In this document: positions 21,300 through 33,300 of the stretch, piece by piece
Position numbering within the stretch: position 1 is the stretch's first letter
How the letters are laid out: the number at the start of each line of letters is the position of its first letter
Origin: Archegozetes longisetosus
Taxonomy: Eukaryota > Arthropoda > Arachnida > Sarcoptiformes > Trhypochthoniidae
Assembly: GCA_018873245.2 (NCBI GenBank)
Contig: JAEMBT020000006.1
Span: 1,123,804 to 1,187,803 of the forward strand
Length of the DNA: 64,000 nucleotides
Direction of reading: 5' to 3'
The notes under the pieces: generated by a model
The model's database searches: none
What the model saw: the letters and a program-made list of their open reading frames with translations, nothing else
What the model was told of the DNA's origin: nothing
Position numbers and translations under genes: made by a program

Positions 21300-23975
21300 A
21301 TACTCTTATTATATTTGATGTATGACCTAAAACTTGATCTCAATTACAGAACGTTTTGAAACATATCTCTATTTATAGTGTACTAACTTTCATAAGATTA
21401 ATATATTTCGAGTTTATATCTTAAAATACGAGATAATTTCATGAAAATTAATATTATTTTTTTGGAAATCTATCAATTTGAATCTGATAATTAGGAATAA
21501 GATATTTTAAAAACTGCTTGCTCACATTCAAATTTCAAAATTTTATTTGTAGAACTGTAAACTATCGAATTTTCATAAAATATATTGATTATCATTTCTA
21601 CTTTAAAATTATCAGGTGTTTGACCATAAATACCGGATCAATCTTCAGGTCGGCAAATCATCAAAGGCTGTTTAAGTATTTTAATATTTACGTTTTATTA
21701 AAAGTTTAAATTTCTAATAGTCCAAAATTAGTCTTGTACATTACACTAGTAATATCTACTTGTGCTTCGATGTGATGAAATTTAATAATTTCATGCTTTT
21801 AATACTTTTCGTTCAACTTCGTAATCTCAATTCAATTATAATCTTCATTTGGATAGCAGCTTAGTTTGAGAAGACTTATTCTTTGATTAAATCTCATGTT
21901 TATGTCTCACTTTCATATAAAAGTATAGGGAGCAATAATATCTGTTTTCAATGAGCGATTTTAATGTTCAATGCAAACAGAGATCTAATTTCTTATATTT
22001 ATGTACTGAGGTCTACCATAAAGTAGAATATCTGATCTATGACTTGAAGCGTGAATTGTTATCAAAATCAATATTCAAGTGGAGAAAAATAAGGTTAAAT
22101 TTCACTTATATCTAAACTTATGAGCTGAATATCTCGTATGTTATTATGTGAGTCTATTATGTTCTGCTGAATTGGTACAAATCTTTTTAAATCTGAATCA
22201 CTAGAGTGTATGTCTGATTCAATCAGATATTACGTAAAATTTTATAATTATTATTTAAAAAAAATATATATATTGAGTTTCATTTCTGTAACCATCAACT
22301 TATCTAATAACATAAAAAATATCGCATTTAAATAACAACTATTTGATTTCTATCACATTTAATCAATTGACTAGCATCAATTATTCTACGGAATTCAATT
22401 ACAGAGTTCTGTAAAATTAAGAACAAATTCAGGATAACATCCTTCGAGATTCATTTAATAAGAATGTCTTCTCGAGTATTAATACAAATTGAATTTATAT
22501 TAACATTAATAGAAAGAATGTGTCAAATTCTAAAATGAAATAACTGACCCAATACATTGATTTACTATTATCAAAAAAATTTTGAGTATTTTCAAATGAT
22601 AAGTTGTGAAATCACAATCTCAATTGTATTAAAGATATTTAGAGCGAAAGTTTTTCAAAACAACTTCTGAAGACAAAATTGAATTCATCTTCAAATTTTT
22701 TCTGTAAAAGTCAAAATTAAATCGCTTCGAGTACTAAATGATTTAAAGCGCGTAACAAATTAAATGAAGACATGTTACGTCTTCTTCTATTAGCTTCCGT
22801 TTCGTTTCTCTTATGGTTTCTGTTTTAGAACTAATGAAGTTTAAATTTAAATGGCTATTAACGTGCCAATCGTTTTATCTTTGTATTAACCAAAGTAGAA
22901 GTTTCCAAAAATTAATAATCATAATTATCATTACGGTTCAGACAATAAATATAAGTCCAATCACTATCAAACTTAAAAAAATACTTTGTTTCTTTTGATG
23001 TAAGTAAATTTCTTATAGTTTGATATAAAGTTTGTTTCCATTTTTTTCTTTAAGGAAAAAACTTTTAAGACTTTGATGTGATTTATAAAGTGTAATGCAT
23101 ATAATATATCACATGTTCAACACAATAGCTAAATGCTATAACTATTGATCGTAATAAATGTGATAGCTATCTAAGAACCGTTTGTTTCTGCCAGTATTAT
23201 TTTTAATCTTATGTGAAAAGCTGTTTTCCTGAACATTTCATATCTTTGGACTTTTTATATTTTTCTTGTGCTCTTTAAACCTAAATCGTTTTGATGAAAA
23301 TTGTTTTATACACTGTTTGGAACGGCGTCTCACGAGGAATAGGAACGAAAATGCCCTCGAATTATTATTACAAAACACTACATTTAAGAAATTTTAGCTC
23401 AAGTAGCTTTTAAAAGCATGGAAAATAAAAAAATAGCTGAAAGCAGAAAAGATTGAGGTCTTCATTCAGAATGAAGACTAGATGTGGTGTCAAAAAATAT
23501 TACCGAAAACCTTGGAAAATGGAAACACAATTGTAATGCAAACGAACGCAATTGTATTCCGTGGTAAATACGGGTCTAGTACAATTTGCCGACAATTCGA
23601 TCCTTCAACAAGCGATTCACTGAAAAACCAATTTATGAAAAAATTGCATAGAAATGTCATTTGACATTAGTTATATTAGAAGGTGTGCTAGTGAATATCA
23701 GCTGGGCAGCGTTGGAGCCATTATTCAAACAGTCAAGCATAGTTTAGTAACATTGTGTATCAATGTATCGTTCTGCTAAAGAATTGCTTTCAGAAGGTCG
23801 TTCTGTAGAAAAATCGTTCGTCGACGAGTAGATCTGTCGAAAAATCAACCGAATTCCGTAAATACTAAGCATTTTCTTATAGAATCACGAACCTTTAAAA
23901 TTATGAACTTTTTCTAAATGAGTAATAACTTCGATTTCGAATTCGCAGTGTAATAAACTCTAAATTAATGATGAG
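21300..23975. other. AT-rich spacer, left part
   Basis: No gene supported. The stretch 23480-23870 is less AT-rich and partly open, possibly a decayed element, but nothing is recognisable. Confidence 0.4.
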
Positions 23976-25086
23976 TAGGGCTGTGAAAAATATGTATTTA
24001 TTTTCTTAGAATACGTATGTAACCATTTGTGAGAAAGCAACAAAATATAAATTGATATGTACTTTCAAATTACAAAATATTTAGTGCTCAGATTGAGTAT
24101 GTAGTTATAAGATGTCATTTAAAAAAGTTTTAATTCAAAAACTATCACAAATAAGGCTATACAATTGTATAGAATAGTAACTTATTTTTAACTGCTATTA
24201 CTTGATAAGAAAACAAAGAGCATATCAGAAACATCTTACATTTCAAGATTTATAATAGTTAAATCTTAAATTCCTTAAATATATGTGCATTCCCAAAAAA
24301 GTAAAAGTATGTGTGTATTTTAAATTTTGACTGGAATATGCAAGGGGTCCCATAAAATGACCGTCCCCTTTGCACAGCGAAAATCATTAGAGATAGAAAA
24401 AGTTCGAATTTATTTTAGAATTCTACATAAAAAAACACACTGAGTCACTTGTTTTTATAAAACTAGACAAAAGCGTAATTGTGTTTTTAAATATTGTTCC
24501 AAAAGTAAGCAAAAATTTAAATAGTATCGATGTTAATTCAAATAAATATCCAATCATAAAATCATTGAGTTTCAGTCTTATGCCAATTAAGTTGAACCAA
24601 TTTTTTAATTCTCAATTTCTCTGCAACTCATTTTCGGGTTATGAACTTAGCCCCAGAATGTTTAATGTCTTTAAAAGCGATGCACTTTATTCTGTCGATC
24701 AATCTTTGTACATCGGAATCGTTAATTTTTAAAGACATTTCAAATAAGATTTATTTTATGATTAGACATTTATCTGAATTAACATCGATGCCATCAAAAG
24801 TTTTGCTTGCTTTTGAACAATGTTAAAGAACAAAGTTATGCTTTTATCGATTCTTATAAAGACAAGTGACTTAATGTATTCTTTCATCTAGAATTCAAAA
24901 ATAATCTCGAAATTCCCCTCTAACGGTTTTTTCTGTTTAGAGGGGGACGGTCATTTTTGTGACCCTGTATTTATATGTAAAATGACAGCTCATTTAAAAG
25001 CTTATTTCATGATTTGGACAAAATTTCTAATTTATATACGATAAGAAGGATTAGAGATATGTATGTACATGTACTTCACAGCCCTA
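23976..25086. mobile_element. hAT-like element split by a nested insertion
   Basis: Ends TAGGGCTGTGAA and its inverted copy, flanked by imperfect 8-bp duplications ATGATGAG (23968-23975) and GTGATGAA (25087-25094). Without the nested 24341-24967 element it is about 480 bp. No coding capacity. Confidence 0.65.
24341..24967. mobile_element. nested Tc1-like MITE
   Basis: Inverted ends (CA-AGGGGTC...AAATGACCGTCCCC left, mirrored right) about 30 bp long. TA follows the right end, and TG, a likely decayed TA, precedes the left. It lies inside the hAT-like element at 23976-25086. Confidence 0.75.
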
Positions 25087-25905
25087 GTGATGAATATAAG
25101 CTAGCTTTGAGCCACGCTGTGTTTCCATTTCAAAATCAGCCTGTTTCAGCTTTGGGCTTGAGCCTGCAGCTCAAGACCAAGATTGGTAGGCTTAACTTTA
25201 AGCTCAGCTCAACTTTAGCTCAAAGAAATGTTAATATTCGAATGAAAAATTAGTTTGTCTATAGCAAACGTGCACGAGTACGAACCCGATGGCGTAAGCA
25301 CATAAATTACGCTCATTGGTCTTGTTTTGATTATACCTGTCAATCAGATCAAACTCGAGTTCACCCAAGATTAACTCGAAAATTTGACATTTTTCAATCA
25401 AATAAGTCGAATTTCGGTTTGAGCTTTATTTAATAAATAGAAAAAAGTAAGTAGAATACCTGCGAACTCAAGATTACTCTCATGATCAATTCCAGATCAA
25501 TTTCATTTTATTTCCCTACCTTCGGATATACTGATAAATTTCAAATTCACTGTTGGTACTGTCATTATTTCCCTACATATTACAATTTGATAATTCTGAA
25601 ATGTTATTTTCTGAAACTATTTCTATATTTAGTTTCGTGATAGTGTGATTGCAAGTTTATAAATTAATCGTGTTTATGAGGAATTTTATGCAAATTATTT
25701 TCAAGTGACGTCTCAAATATTCTTTTTGACTACTATTTGCTTTGCTCCATTTATTAAATAAAACCTAAATAGAAATTCGATTTATTTGTTAGATAAATGT
25801 CGAGTTTCCGGTTGATCCCATATAAACTCGAGTATGCCCTCAATCGACTCATATGGTAAAGACAAGTTCCACAATGCATAATTGCCATGTGTACGACATC
25901 GGGAA

Positions 25906-26342
25906 TAGTGTTTGACATGAATTCCTATTCCTGCAGGAACTCCTGTCCTGTCCTGTTCCTGGTCAGGAATTTACAGGAATGGGAAAGGCTATCATAACTA
26001 CAGGACAGGACAGGAATTCCTGTTCGATTCTAAATTCCTGTAAAATTCCTGTAAAATGAAAACTGGACATAAGTTTGACATAAATTCTTCATTACTCGGA
26101 TATTGGGAACAAAATAGAAGTTCTTATCCCCGACTCTATCGGTTGGCTATTCGTTTGCTGTCTATCCCTGCGACCAACCTTTCAAGCGAAAGGAATTTCA
26201 GTGCCGCTGTTCTAATACTCACTGACCATCGTTCGAGACTTAGTTCACAGAACGTAAATGAATTGCTTTTTATTTTTGAAAATACTTTCAGGAATCGGCA
26301 GGACAGGACAGGAATTCCCTTTTAGTACTTTGTCGATCACTA
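25906..26342 (+). mobile_element. 437-bp internally deleted hAT element with perfect 8-bp duplication
   Basis: Perfect target duplication ATCGGGAA at 25898-25905 and 26343-26350. Ends TAGTGTTTGACA and TAGTGATCGACA (right end, reverse complement). Both subterminal regions carry clusters of ACAGGA/TCCTGT motifs. The centre encodes the end of a hAT transposase. Confidence 0.92.
26056..26325 (+). pseudogene. hAT transposase C-terminal dimerisation domain fragment
   Basis: About 75 residues match the hAT C-terminal signature: LLGYWEQNRSSYPRLYRLA, then LSIPATNLSSERNFSAA, then RSRLSSQNVNELLFI. The rest of the transposase is absent, and the frame runs on into the subterminal ACAGGA repeats (RQDRTGIPF). 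It is what remains after internal deletion of a larger element. Confidence 0.92.
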
Positions 26343-26620
26343 ATCGGGAACATGTGCGCGCCCGTTATAGTTAAGCCGACAGTTTTTAATACTTTCCGGC
26401 TGCAATTCTAAACTGCGTAAAAGTTGGCCCATATTATAGCCCATATTAAATAGAATCAATATCTGATCAGAATTAATATGTGCTTTGCATAAAAACATTG
26501 ATTTCATTTAGAACAAATACGTGTTGAACTTAAGAGCAAGATCTATTCATTGTTACGATAAGCTCATAGGGGCTGCTCAGACTCATCTTGAACTTATAGG
26601 TATGAGCTCAGCTCAGCTAA

Positions 26621-27498
26621 AAAGGTCGCGCGCTTTCGGAACGCTTTCAAATTCAAACCTAGCTCAAAATATGCTCAAAGACATACAAAATATCAGGCAA
26701 TTAACCATTTTTGCAAATGGCCTCCAAATTCTGTAAAAATCAAGAATTAAAATATTCATTTACTTTTGGTACAAAATTTCCAATTGATTTAACATACAGT
26801 CTATTACGTAGGACTCGTATTACTATAGATCTAGGTTCGATACTCTGTGGCGTTTTGTATATTTTTTTAATCCAAAAAAAATTTTTAGTTTCTAAAGTCT
26901 AATATATTTGAAACTATTAAACTTTCTTTAACCGGTGGAATATAATAGATAAAGTAATAAATCGCAGAATCTAGTTAAAGTCAAGTTTATTTTATTCATT
27001 TCAAGCAATATTCTATGATATTCTATGAAAATTTGGCTACACTTATAAGAAGAATTTGTTTGCAATGACTTTTTGTTACTTTTTTGCTTTTCATAGAATA
27101 TTGCTTGAAATGAATAAAATAAACTTGACTTTAACTAGATTCTGTGATTTATTACTTTATCTATTATATTCCACCGGTTAAAGTTTAATAGTTTCAAATA
27201 TATTAGACTTTAGAAACTAAAAATTTTTTTTGGATTAAAAAAATATACAAAACGCCACAGAGTATCGAACCTAGATCTATAGTAATACGAGTCCTACGTA
27301 ATACCACTTGACCAAAGAGGATGTATGTTAAATCAATTGGAAATTTTGTACCAAAAGTAAATGAATATTTTAATTCTTGATTTTTACAGAATTTGAGGCC
27401 ATTTGCAAAAATGGTTAATTGCCTGATATTTTGTATGTCTTTGAGCATATTTTGAGCTAGGTTTGAATTTGAAAGCGTTACGAAAGCGCGCGACCTTT
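26621..27498. repeat. 880-bp palindrome containing tRNA-like arms
   Basis: Left arm 26621 to about 27031 and right arm about 27088-27498 are highly similar reverse complements, with a 56-base loop. Outer ends are AAGGTCGCGCGCTTTCG and its mirror. The left arm has lost about 14 bases in the tRNA-like part that the right arm keeps. Open frames on both arms are mirror images of each other and not genes. Confidence 0.9.
27251..27323 (-). pseudogene. tRNA-like sequence in palindrome right arm
   Basis: Minus strand: A-box-like TGGTCAAGTGG, a possible anticodon arm with loop CTCGTAT (CGU, Thr-like, four of five stem pairs), and B-box-like GGTTCGATACT. T and acceptor stems are poor. More likely a tRNA-derived SINE head than a working tRNA. 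Confidence 0.4.
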
Positions 27499-29277
27499 CC
27501 GGTTAAGCAGAATTCTGAGCTACTAAGCTTTAAGCTTGTTCTTCACTCATGTTCAGCACTTGCTCACCTTTAGTTATACAGTGATACAGTATTTTATAAT
27601 CAGTCAGAACTTTTTTGTAAATACAAATATTTTATAGTTGATCCAAGCTTTTAGAATTCAAAGAAACGTTGACCGATCATGAAACAAGTAAACTCATATG
27701 TTTTATCATTGACAAAATGATGTGTTTGAATCATTTTATTTAGTGCTTCAAAAGTAAGGAAAAATTTAAAAATTATCAGAATAAATATTTTATTCGTAGA
27801 GCAGTTTCACAGAAATAAACATTCTATTAGATATGAAAACTATATATTGACTTATAACGCAAACGGAGAGACAACGTTCAAATAATGACCAATAAAGTAC
27901 TTACAACTAATATTCACTTATAATGAATACTGGTGTTATAATTTTTTCGATTGAGAACCGGAGTTTTTTATCAAGGGGGGGGGGCAAGATATAATTTTTA
28001 GGTTTATCACAAGTTGACAAATGTTATATAGACTATTTGTTTGAATATTGAATTATTGAATACTTTTCAATAATTTTACATTTTATTCTAGGTGGCTTTC
28101 ATATAGTTAAATATTTTTGCAGGATTTTGCAGCTTCAATTAAGCTCTTATTTTTAATGATATTCTGTGAACTTGTACACATGATATCGAGATGTTTACTT
28201 TTGTACAAATCTCGGCCTTAACAGAGTTAACACTTAAACTATTTCTTTCACCAGACCATAGATTATTATTTTACAAAATTCAAATTATCATATAACTAAG
28301 TATTAATTTTTTAAAGCCTGAGTAAACGTCTCCGGTTACAGGTCAACTCCGGGAACCTGAAAAAACACCTTAAAACCGAAAATATAACACCCGTAATAAT
28401 GAGTCACGTTAAACAATTGAGATGGTCGACTTTTTACTCATGTTGACATTTGCTATTAATATGACTTACAAAAAACGGCAAAATGTTTTATTCCATGAAA
28501 ATTTAATAAATATAACTAGATAAGTTTAATTATTACTAGACGATAGTGCTTGCTCTTGTGTTTAAAAATTATTATATTATAAAGAATTTTCACCCCTTCA
28601 TAAGACACTATAAAGAATTTTTAATACACAAACATCGCACCAAAAAAGACCTCACATTGAATTTTCAAAAAATCAATGCTACTATTTTCCAATAGTTTGT
28701 GGATTAAAAAATAGTTCTTTAATTCATTTAATATGACGTTTAATACTAAAACGGGCATAATTACAATCATTCAAATGAAAATTTTAAGTTTTATATCACA
28801 ATTAAAACTAACTCTACAACAAATATGACTTCAAAATTTTGGATGTTCACAGTTTTTAGACGTTCTCCACGTACTGCTATTAGGTTTTATTCATTTTTAA
28901 AGATCTCAAAATTTTCATAATATCAAACTGAATAAATTAAATTGTTGATTTAGTTTAAAAACTACTACTATCAAAAAATTTTCAGGTCTCATTTTCAACT
29001 ATAATTCTTTTATAAGTTAAAAGTAGCGCCAAGTTCTAAATTTTTGAAGAAAAATATTTTAATTCAAATACTATATATTATAGTATTATATATCGATATA
29101 TTATAATCGATAAATCTTTTACATTATATCATTATGAACAACCAGGTGAATGATATAATTAATACAAAATTAAAGTTTAAATATAATTAAAATTTTGCCA
29201 TTTTTAGTCGTTAACTATACATTAACATTTTCTTTAAAAATTGAGGTTTTATAAGAACTAGATAAGGTGATTGGGTC
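27499..29277. other. AT-rich spacer
   Basis: No gene supported. Contains a G10 run at about 27975-27984. Confidence 0.5.
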
Positions 29278-29363
29278 ATATTAGGTCAAACCATAAGTAA
29301 TTGCAAACTTTTTCATGTTTTATTATGAAAAAGTTTGCAATTACTTATGGTTTGACCTAATAT
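29278..29363. repeat. perfect 39-bp-arm hairpin with mariner-like ends
   Basis: Arms 29278-29316 and 29325-29363 are exact reverse complements with an 8-base loop. The arm begins ATATTAGGTCAAACCATAAG, resembling mellifera-type mariner terminal repeats (TTAGGT...ATAAGTAATTGC). It looks like two mariner ends joined with almost no interior. Confidence 0.9.
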
Positions 29364-29835
29364 AATTCATATAACACCGATCATAATTCCTAAAATCCTT
29401 TAATTCCTAGATTTCTCCTGAAATCCAGAACTCTACTTCTTTGGCAAACTTTTCTGCATAGAAAATTGTATTAAAAAGTTTTTATGCAGTAGCCCGAAAG
29501 AGCTTCTCTAAAATTTTTCACTTAAACTTGTTTTTTGGATAATTAATGTTTAGGAAATTTTGTTAAAGAAAAATGATAGTTGCTTGTGGGAAGGGTTGAG
29601 TAAATTTTGTAGTTTCCTAGAAAATATTCAGAATTCTATAGCATATTCAAGAACTTTCTAAAATGTTCTTCAAATTTAGATTACTTACTAATTCCAGCTA
29701 ATTCTTACTTCGAGTAAGCTCAGTATTACCACTTGGTCTACCAAAGGACCGAATTTAAAAATTGCAAGAATCCTCCCATTGTTCTATATTTGATCACATT
29801 CTGGTGGTCATTAAAATTTTGATTTTATGAATCTT

Positions 29836-29928
29836 GATTAATGGTGCACATAAACTCTGTCAACCTGAGCTTAAGCTTGGGCTTGAGCTAAGCTCGAGCT
29901 GAGCTTAGCTCGATGTGCATCATTAATC
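29836..29928. repeat. short palindrome filled with AGCTC motifs
   Basis: Inverted 16-mers GATTAATGGTGCACAT and ATGTGCATCATTAATC bound a core of repeated GAGCTTAGCTC-like motifs. Similar AGCTC clusters occur near 25160-25215, 26590-26615, 30395-30460 and 31650-31740. Confidence 0.7.
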
Positions 29929-29939
29929 TTGAACTCTTC

Positions 29940-30300
29940 ACGTCTAATCTCGTATTTATTTTTCAAAGTCTTACATTTCATTCCGTCTCGTTTCGTGGGA
30001 ACTCTTGCCCTAATCTTATAGCTACTGACCCTTTATTTTGAGATTAGGGCATATGACTTGTATTAGAGCATTTCAGTTAGAAATCATGCGTTTCATTTTT
30101 TCTCATTAAACACTATTCTTACGTCGCTCAAGTTGTAATTTTAATATATAATTAATTTATTATATAGTGAAAAAAATTTCATTTAGTAAATTTTCGCGAA
30201 CTAATCCCGTCTCATCTTATTAATTTTACAAAAATGAACCTTGTCTCGTCTCACGAGACGAGATAACCCGAGATTCCGCGAGATTTTCCGCAAGATAGAA
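29940..30300. repeat. TCTCG-rich stretch with palindrome (possible hAT-like MITE)
   Basis: GTCTCGT/ATCTCG motifs cluster near 29945-29995 and 30205-30290. A palindromic TCTCGTCTCACGAGACGAGA lies near 30245. The pattern resembles the subterminal repeats at 9677-10304 and 25906-26342, but ends and target duplication were not found. Confidence 0.4.
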
Positions 30301-33300
30301 TCTTTTTTTCATGACTACATTCTAGGTTAAAATTAAATTGTAACTTAGAAAAGTCCAAAAAGGTTAACCCACAATGTCAGCCCCAAGATCCTGGGTTTGA
30401 GCTCATCAAAACTTATGAAGGCTGACTCTCGGCTCAAAAGGCTGAAGTAAGCTCGACACTAGTTAAATCAAATCAAATCGCAGCTTGAACCGATTCGACT
30501 CGAACTCGATTTATGCGGAGAACCTGGAGCCACTTATACACCAAACTAAAAGGGCAAAACTCAATAATACATTCTTCTATATTTTATGAATTATGAAATG
30601 ACTTATTTCATATCGGACGATTCGTCAGAAGCCGCTTTTGGTCTCAAGAAAAGATCACTCTTTCGACCAATTATATGTTGCTTACAATCGCGATTGGGTT
30701 CGGAAATTCGGTTTTAACTGCTTCAAAGGTGATCGAGACATTGCAGTCGCTGCTTTGCGTTATTTTAAAGTAGACTTAAAATCTGAAAGAAAGTTTTGTT
30801 CTTCACGCAAATTTAATTATTATATCTCAAAGTCTGGAGCTGCAATTGAGCCTTGTTTTGCCATTTTTCCCCTGTAGCTAGCCAAATGTTAATCAATAAT
30901 TGTAATAAGATGCAAGTTATGCCTGGTTCAAATTAAGGTTAATTTTGATTTATTTTATTTACTTAAAAAAGGAATTCATTAAAATTTTCTATGGATTTTA
31001 CCTGAAAGATCACTCATTTGGCTGAAAGTGGTTTTTATAAACGTGGAATTCGAAAATCACTTAAGCCTAAAAGCTTTAGATCACTCAATCTGATCGATCC
31101 GAATCACTCAAATGAAACAAGTATAACTCCCTTAATAACGTGCAATATTTTTAATATATTCGCATTTCTAACAGAATTGTTTACTTATCACTATTTGAAC
31201 GGAATTTGCAACTTTATTTCAGATAGTTAGTGTAATTCTCAAGTAGTGTTGAAATTTTTCACTTGAACAGAGCCTATGATTATAATCAGTGTTGGTACCT
31301 TCATCTAATCTAATCTTTAAAAAATGTTCAAAGAACCAGTCTGTTATTTTTTTTAATTTGCATCTTAGGCATCCATTTTATATACAGATGCACATTATTT
31401 TGAAACCATAAGCCTCAAGCCCACCCTTTAATACTTTTTAGATTTTTGCATTGAAAAGTTGCGCGCGGGAAAAGTATTGTACTGAAATATCTGCTCAGAA
31501 ATACAGTGGATAAAGTTAGCATGGAAAGAAGCGATATGAATTTTGACGCTCATTTGAGTAAGTATGTAAATAGTAGGAATTATAAAATTTTTTCAATTCT
31601 TTCAATGTTTTTAGCGAATTTTTACGAAGAATATTCAGGTCTAAGAATTAGTTTGAGCTTGAAGCTCGATGTCTTGATTTCGTTAGCAATATTAGGTTGG
31701 CTTACGGCGTAGCTTAAGTAGTAGCTTTAGCCCGAAGCTAACTTATGTCAATCAATGACCTTTATGAATGATTCTTTTGCATGAAATATGAGATTAGAGG
31801 TTTAGAGTAATCCATTATCTGATAGACACGAAATATCACTAGAAAAAAATTTAAGAATTATTATCTTTATAGAAATTCTTGATTTTGAAGCAAGAAAGAT
31901 ATGTCTAAAGTAAGTTTAAAATAAAAAACTTGAGATTTGCATTTAAGAAACATTGATCATTTGTCAAAAAATTACTTAAAAATCTTAATGTTCAATCATC
32001 AAATCTTAAGTGCTCGTTGCTCTATATGAAAGATAAATTGTTACGCATTGGCTTAACCTTATATATTTTAAGTCTCTATTTTCATATATGAAACCTACTT
32101 TTGAAGAAATGAGTTAGTAAATGAAAATCTAAGAGAAAGCCTATAATCGATAGTTTCATGTAGAACTTGAGACTTAATAACTTCGGATATGTTGAGAACC
32201 TGATACGATTCATACAAATAATAGCTTGAACTATTTTTTCCCTACAACTAGCTTACAAATACACACTTATTCGTTCAATTGCTTTTACTCATTATCACAA
32301 TCAGGAAATCTCAAAAATAATTGGTTAGTTAATAAGTTCCCGGCCTTTTATACGTCAATGTATTATAAGTCGAGAACCTATTGACTGATCTGATCTTCTT
32401 TTCAAGTGAATAAATGATTGGCAAATATGTATTTATGGCCAATTGTTGCAAAACGAGTAGTTCAAACTGTTGTTTGTATGAATCGAATGGGTTTGAACAT
32501 ATTCTAAGAGCCTAAAAGTCTTACAGCTGTACTCTAGGGGCGCACTTAACTGTTATCTGGCACTAAAGGGGCAGCTAAGGGACAATGTGGTACTCAAGGA
32601 AAGCCTTGATAATAGCAAACGCTCACACCATAGAATATCCCTCATACCCTTGAGTGAAGGTTGACCCTCAAAGAGTTAGTGCTTGAAGATTTACTCAAGA
32701 CATTGTCTCCGAATACGGCAGTTAAGCTCTATTATGCCAAAGATTATTTATACTAACTTGTGATTGGCACTTTTACGGGGAGTCAATTCTAAGAGATCAA
32801 GCACTCAGCATCGTTTTGAACCCTACGGTTTCTTTTATCGATTAATCTATAACTTATTTCAAATTTATGCAATTTCAGCTACTTTTTATTCAAAAAAGCA
32901 TAAAGAACAAAGTATATTCAATGTTTTCGTACTAAAATTTTGGAAATCGCTAAAACCTAAATCTACTAAAGCAATGCAGACATACAAATGGACAGCAGCT
33001 CAACAAAATATTTAGTTAACAGATAAAATAGAATTCTGTAGATTAAAAAAATATAGAGCTACATCTATATCACTGTTTCAGGAAGAGGGACAACAATTCA
33101 TTGAAGACATCTCTTTAAAAATGTTATGGTCTTCAGCAAATAATAAAACTCATTGTTTCTAAGATGAATAAAATAAATTTCGTTCATTCATCACTCTTAT
33201 CATTTTAATATAAAATTGAATGGCACAATATTTAAATCCTCTTGTTCTTTTGTGTCTAAACTATTTATTTTATTTAGTAATTTTAATTCTTGTGATAATT

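Larger units (their letters stand above)
11350..21300 (-). repeat. left arm of large inverted duplication
   Basis: Aligns in reverse complement with about 50880-60580. Landmarks in order: 3' UTR, exon 5, intron 4, exons 4 and 3, exon 2, intron-1 segments, exon 1, a conserved upstream block with a (CT)n tract, then further upstream sequence to about 21.3 kb. Identity is uneven: near-identical at 11.5-13.7 kb, good at 19.65-20.8 kb, and patchy elsewhere. Boundaries are approximate because they were found by eye. Confidence 0.85.

Noticed and set aside
27203..27448. 81-codon frame mirrored at 26641-26902
   Set aside because: Both are the two arms of the palindrome and run through tRNA-like boxes; no protein signature.
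30638..30877. 79-codon, less AT-rich frame
   Set aside because: No recognisable motif, paralogue in the window or splice context; listed only within the spacer.
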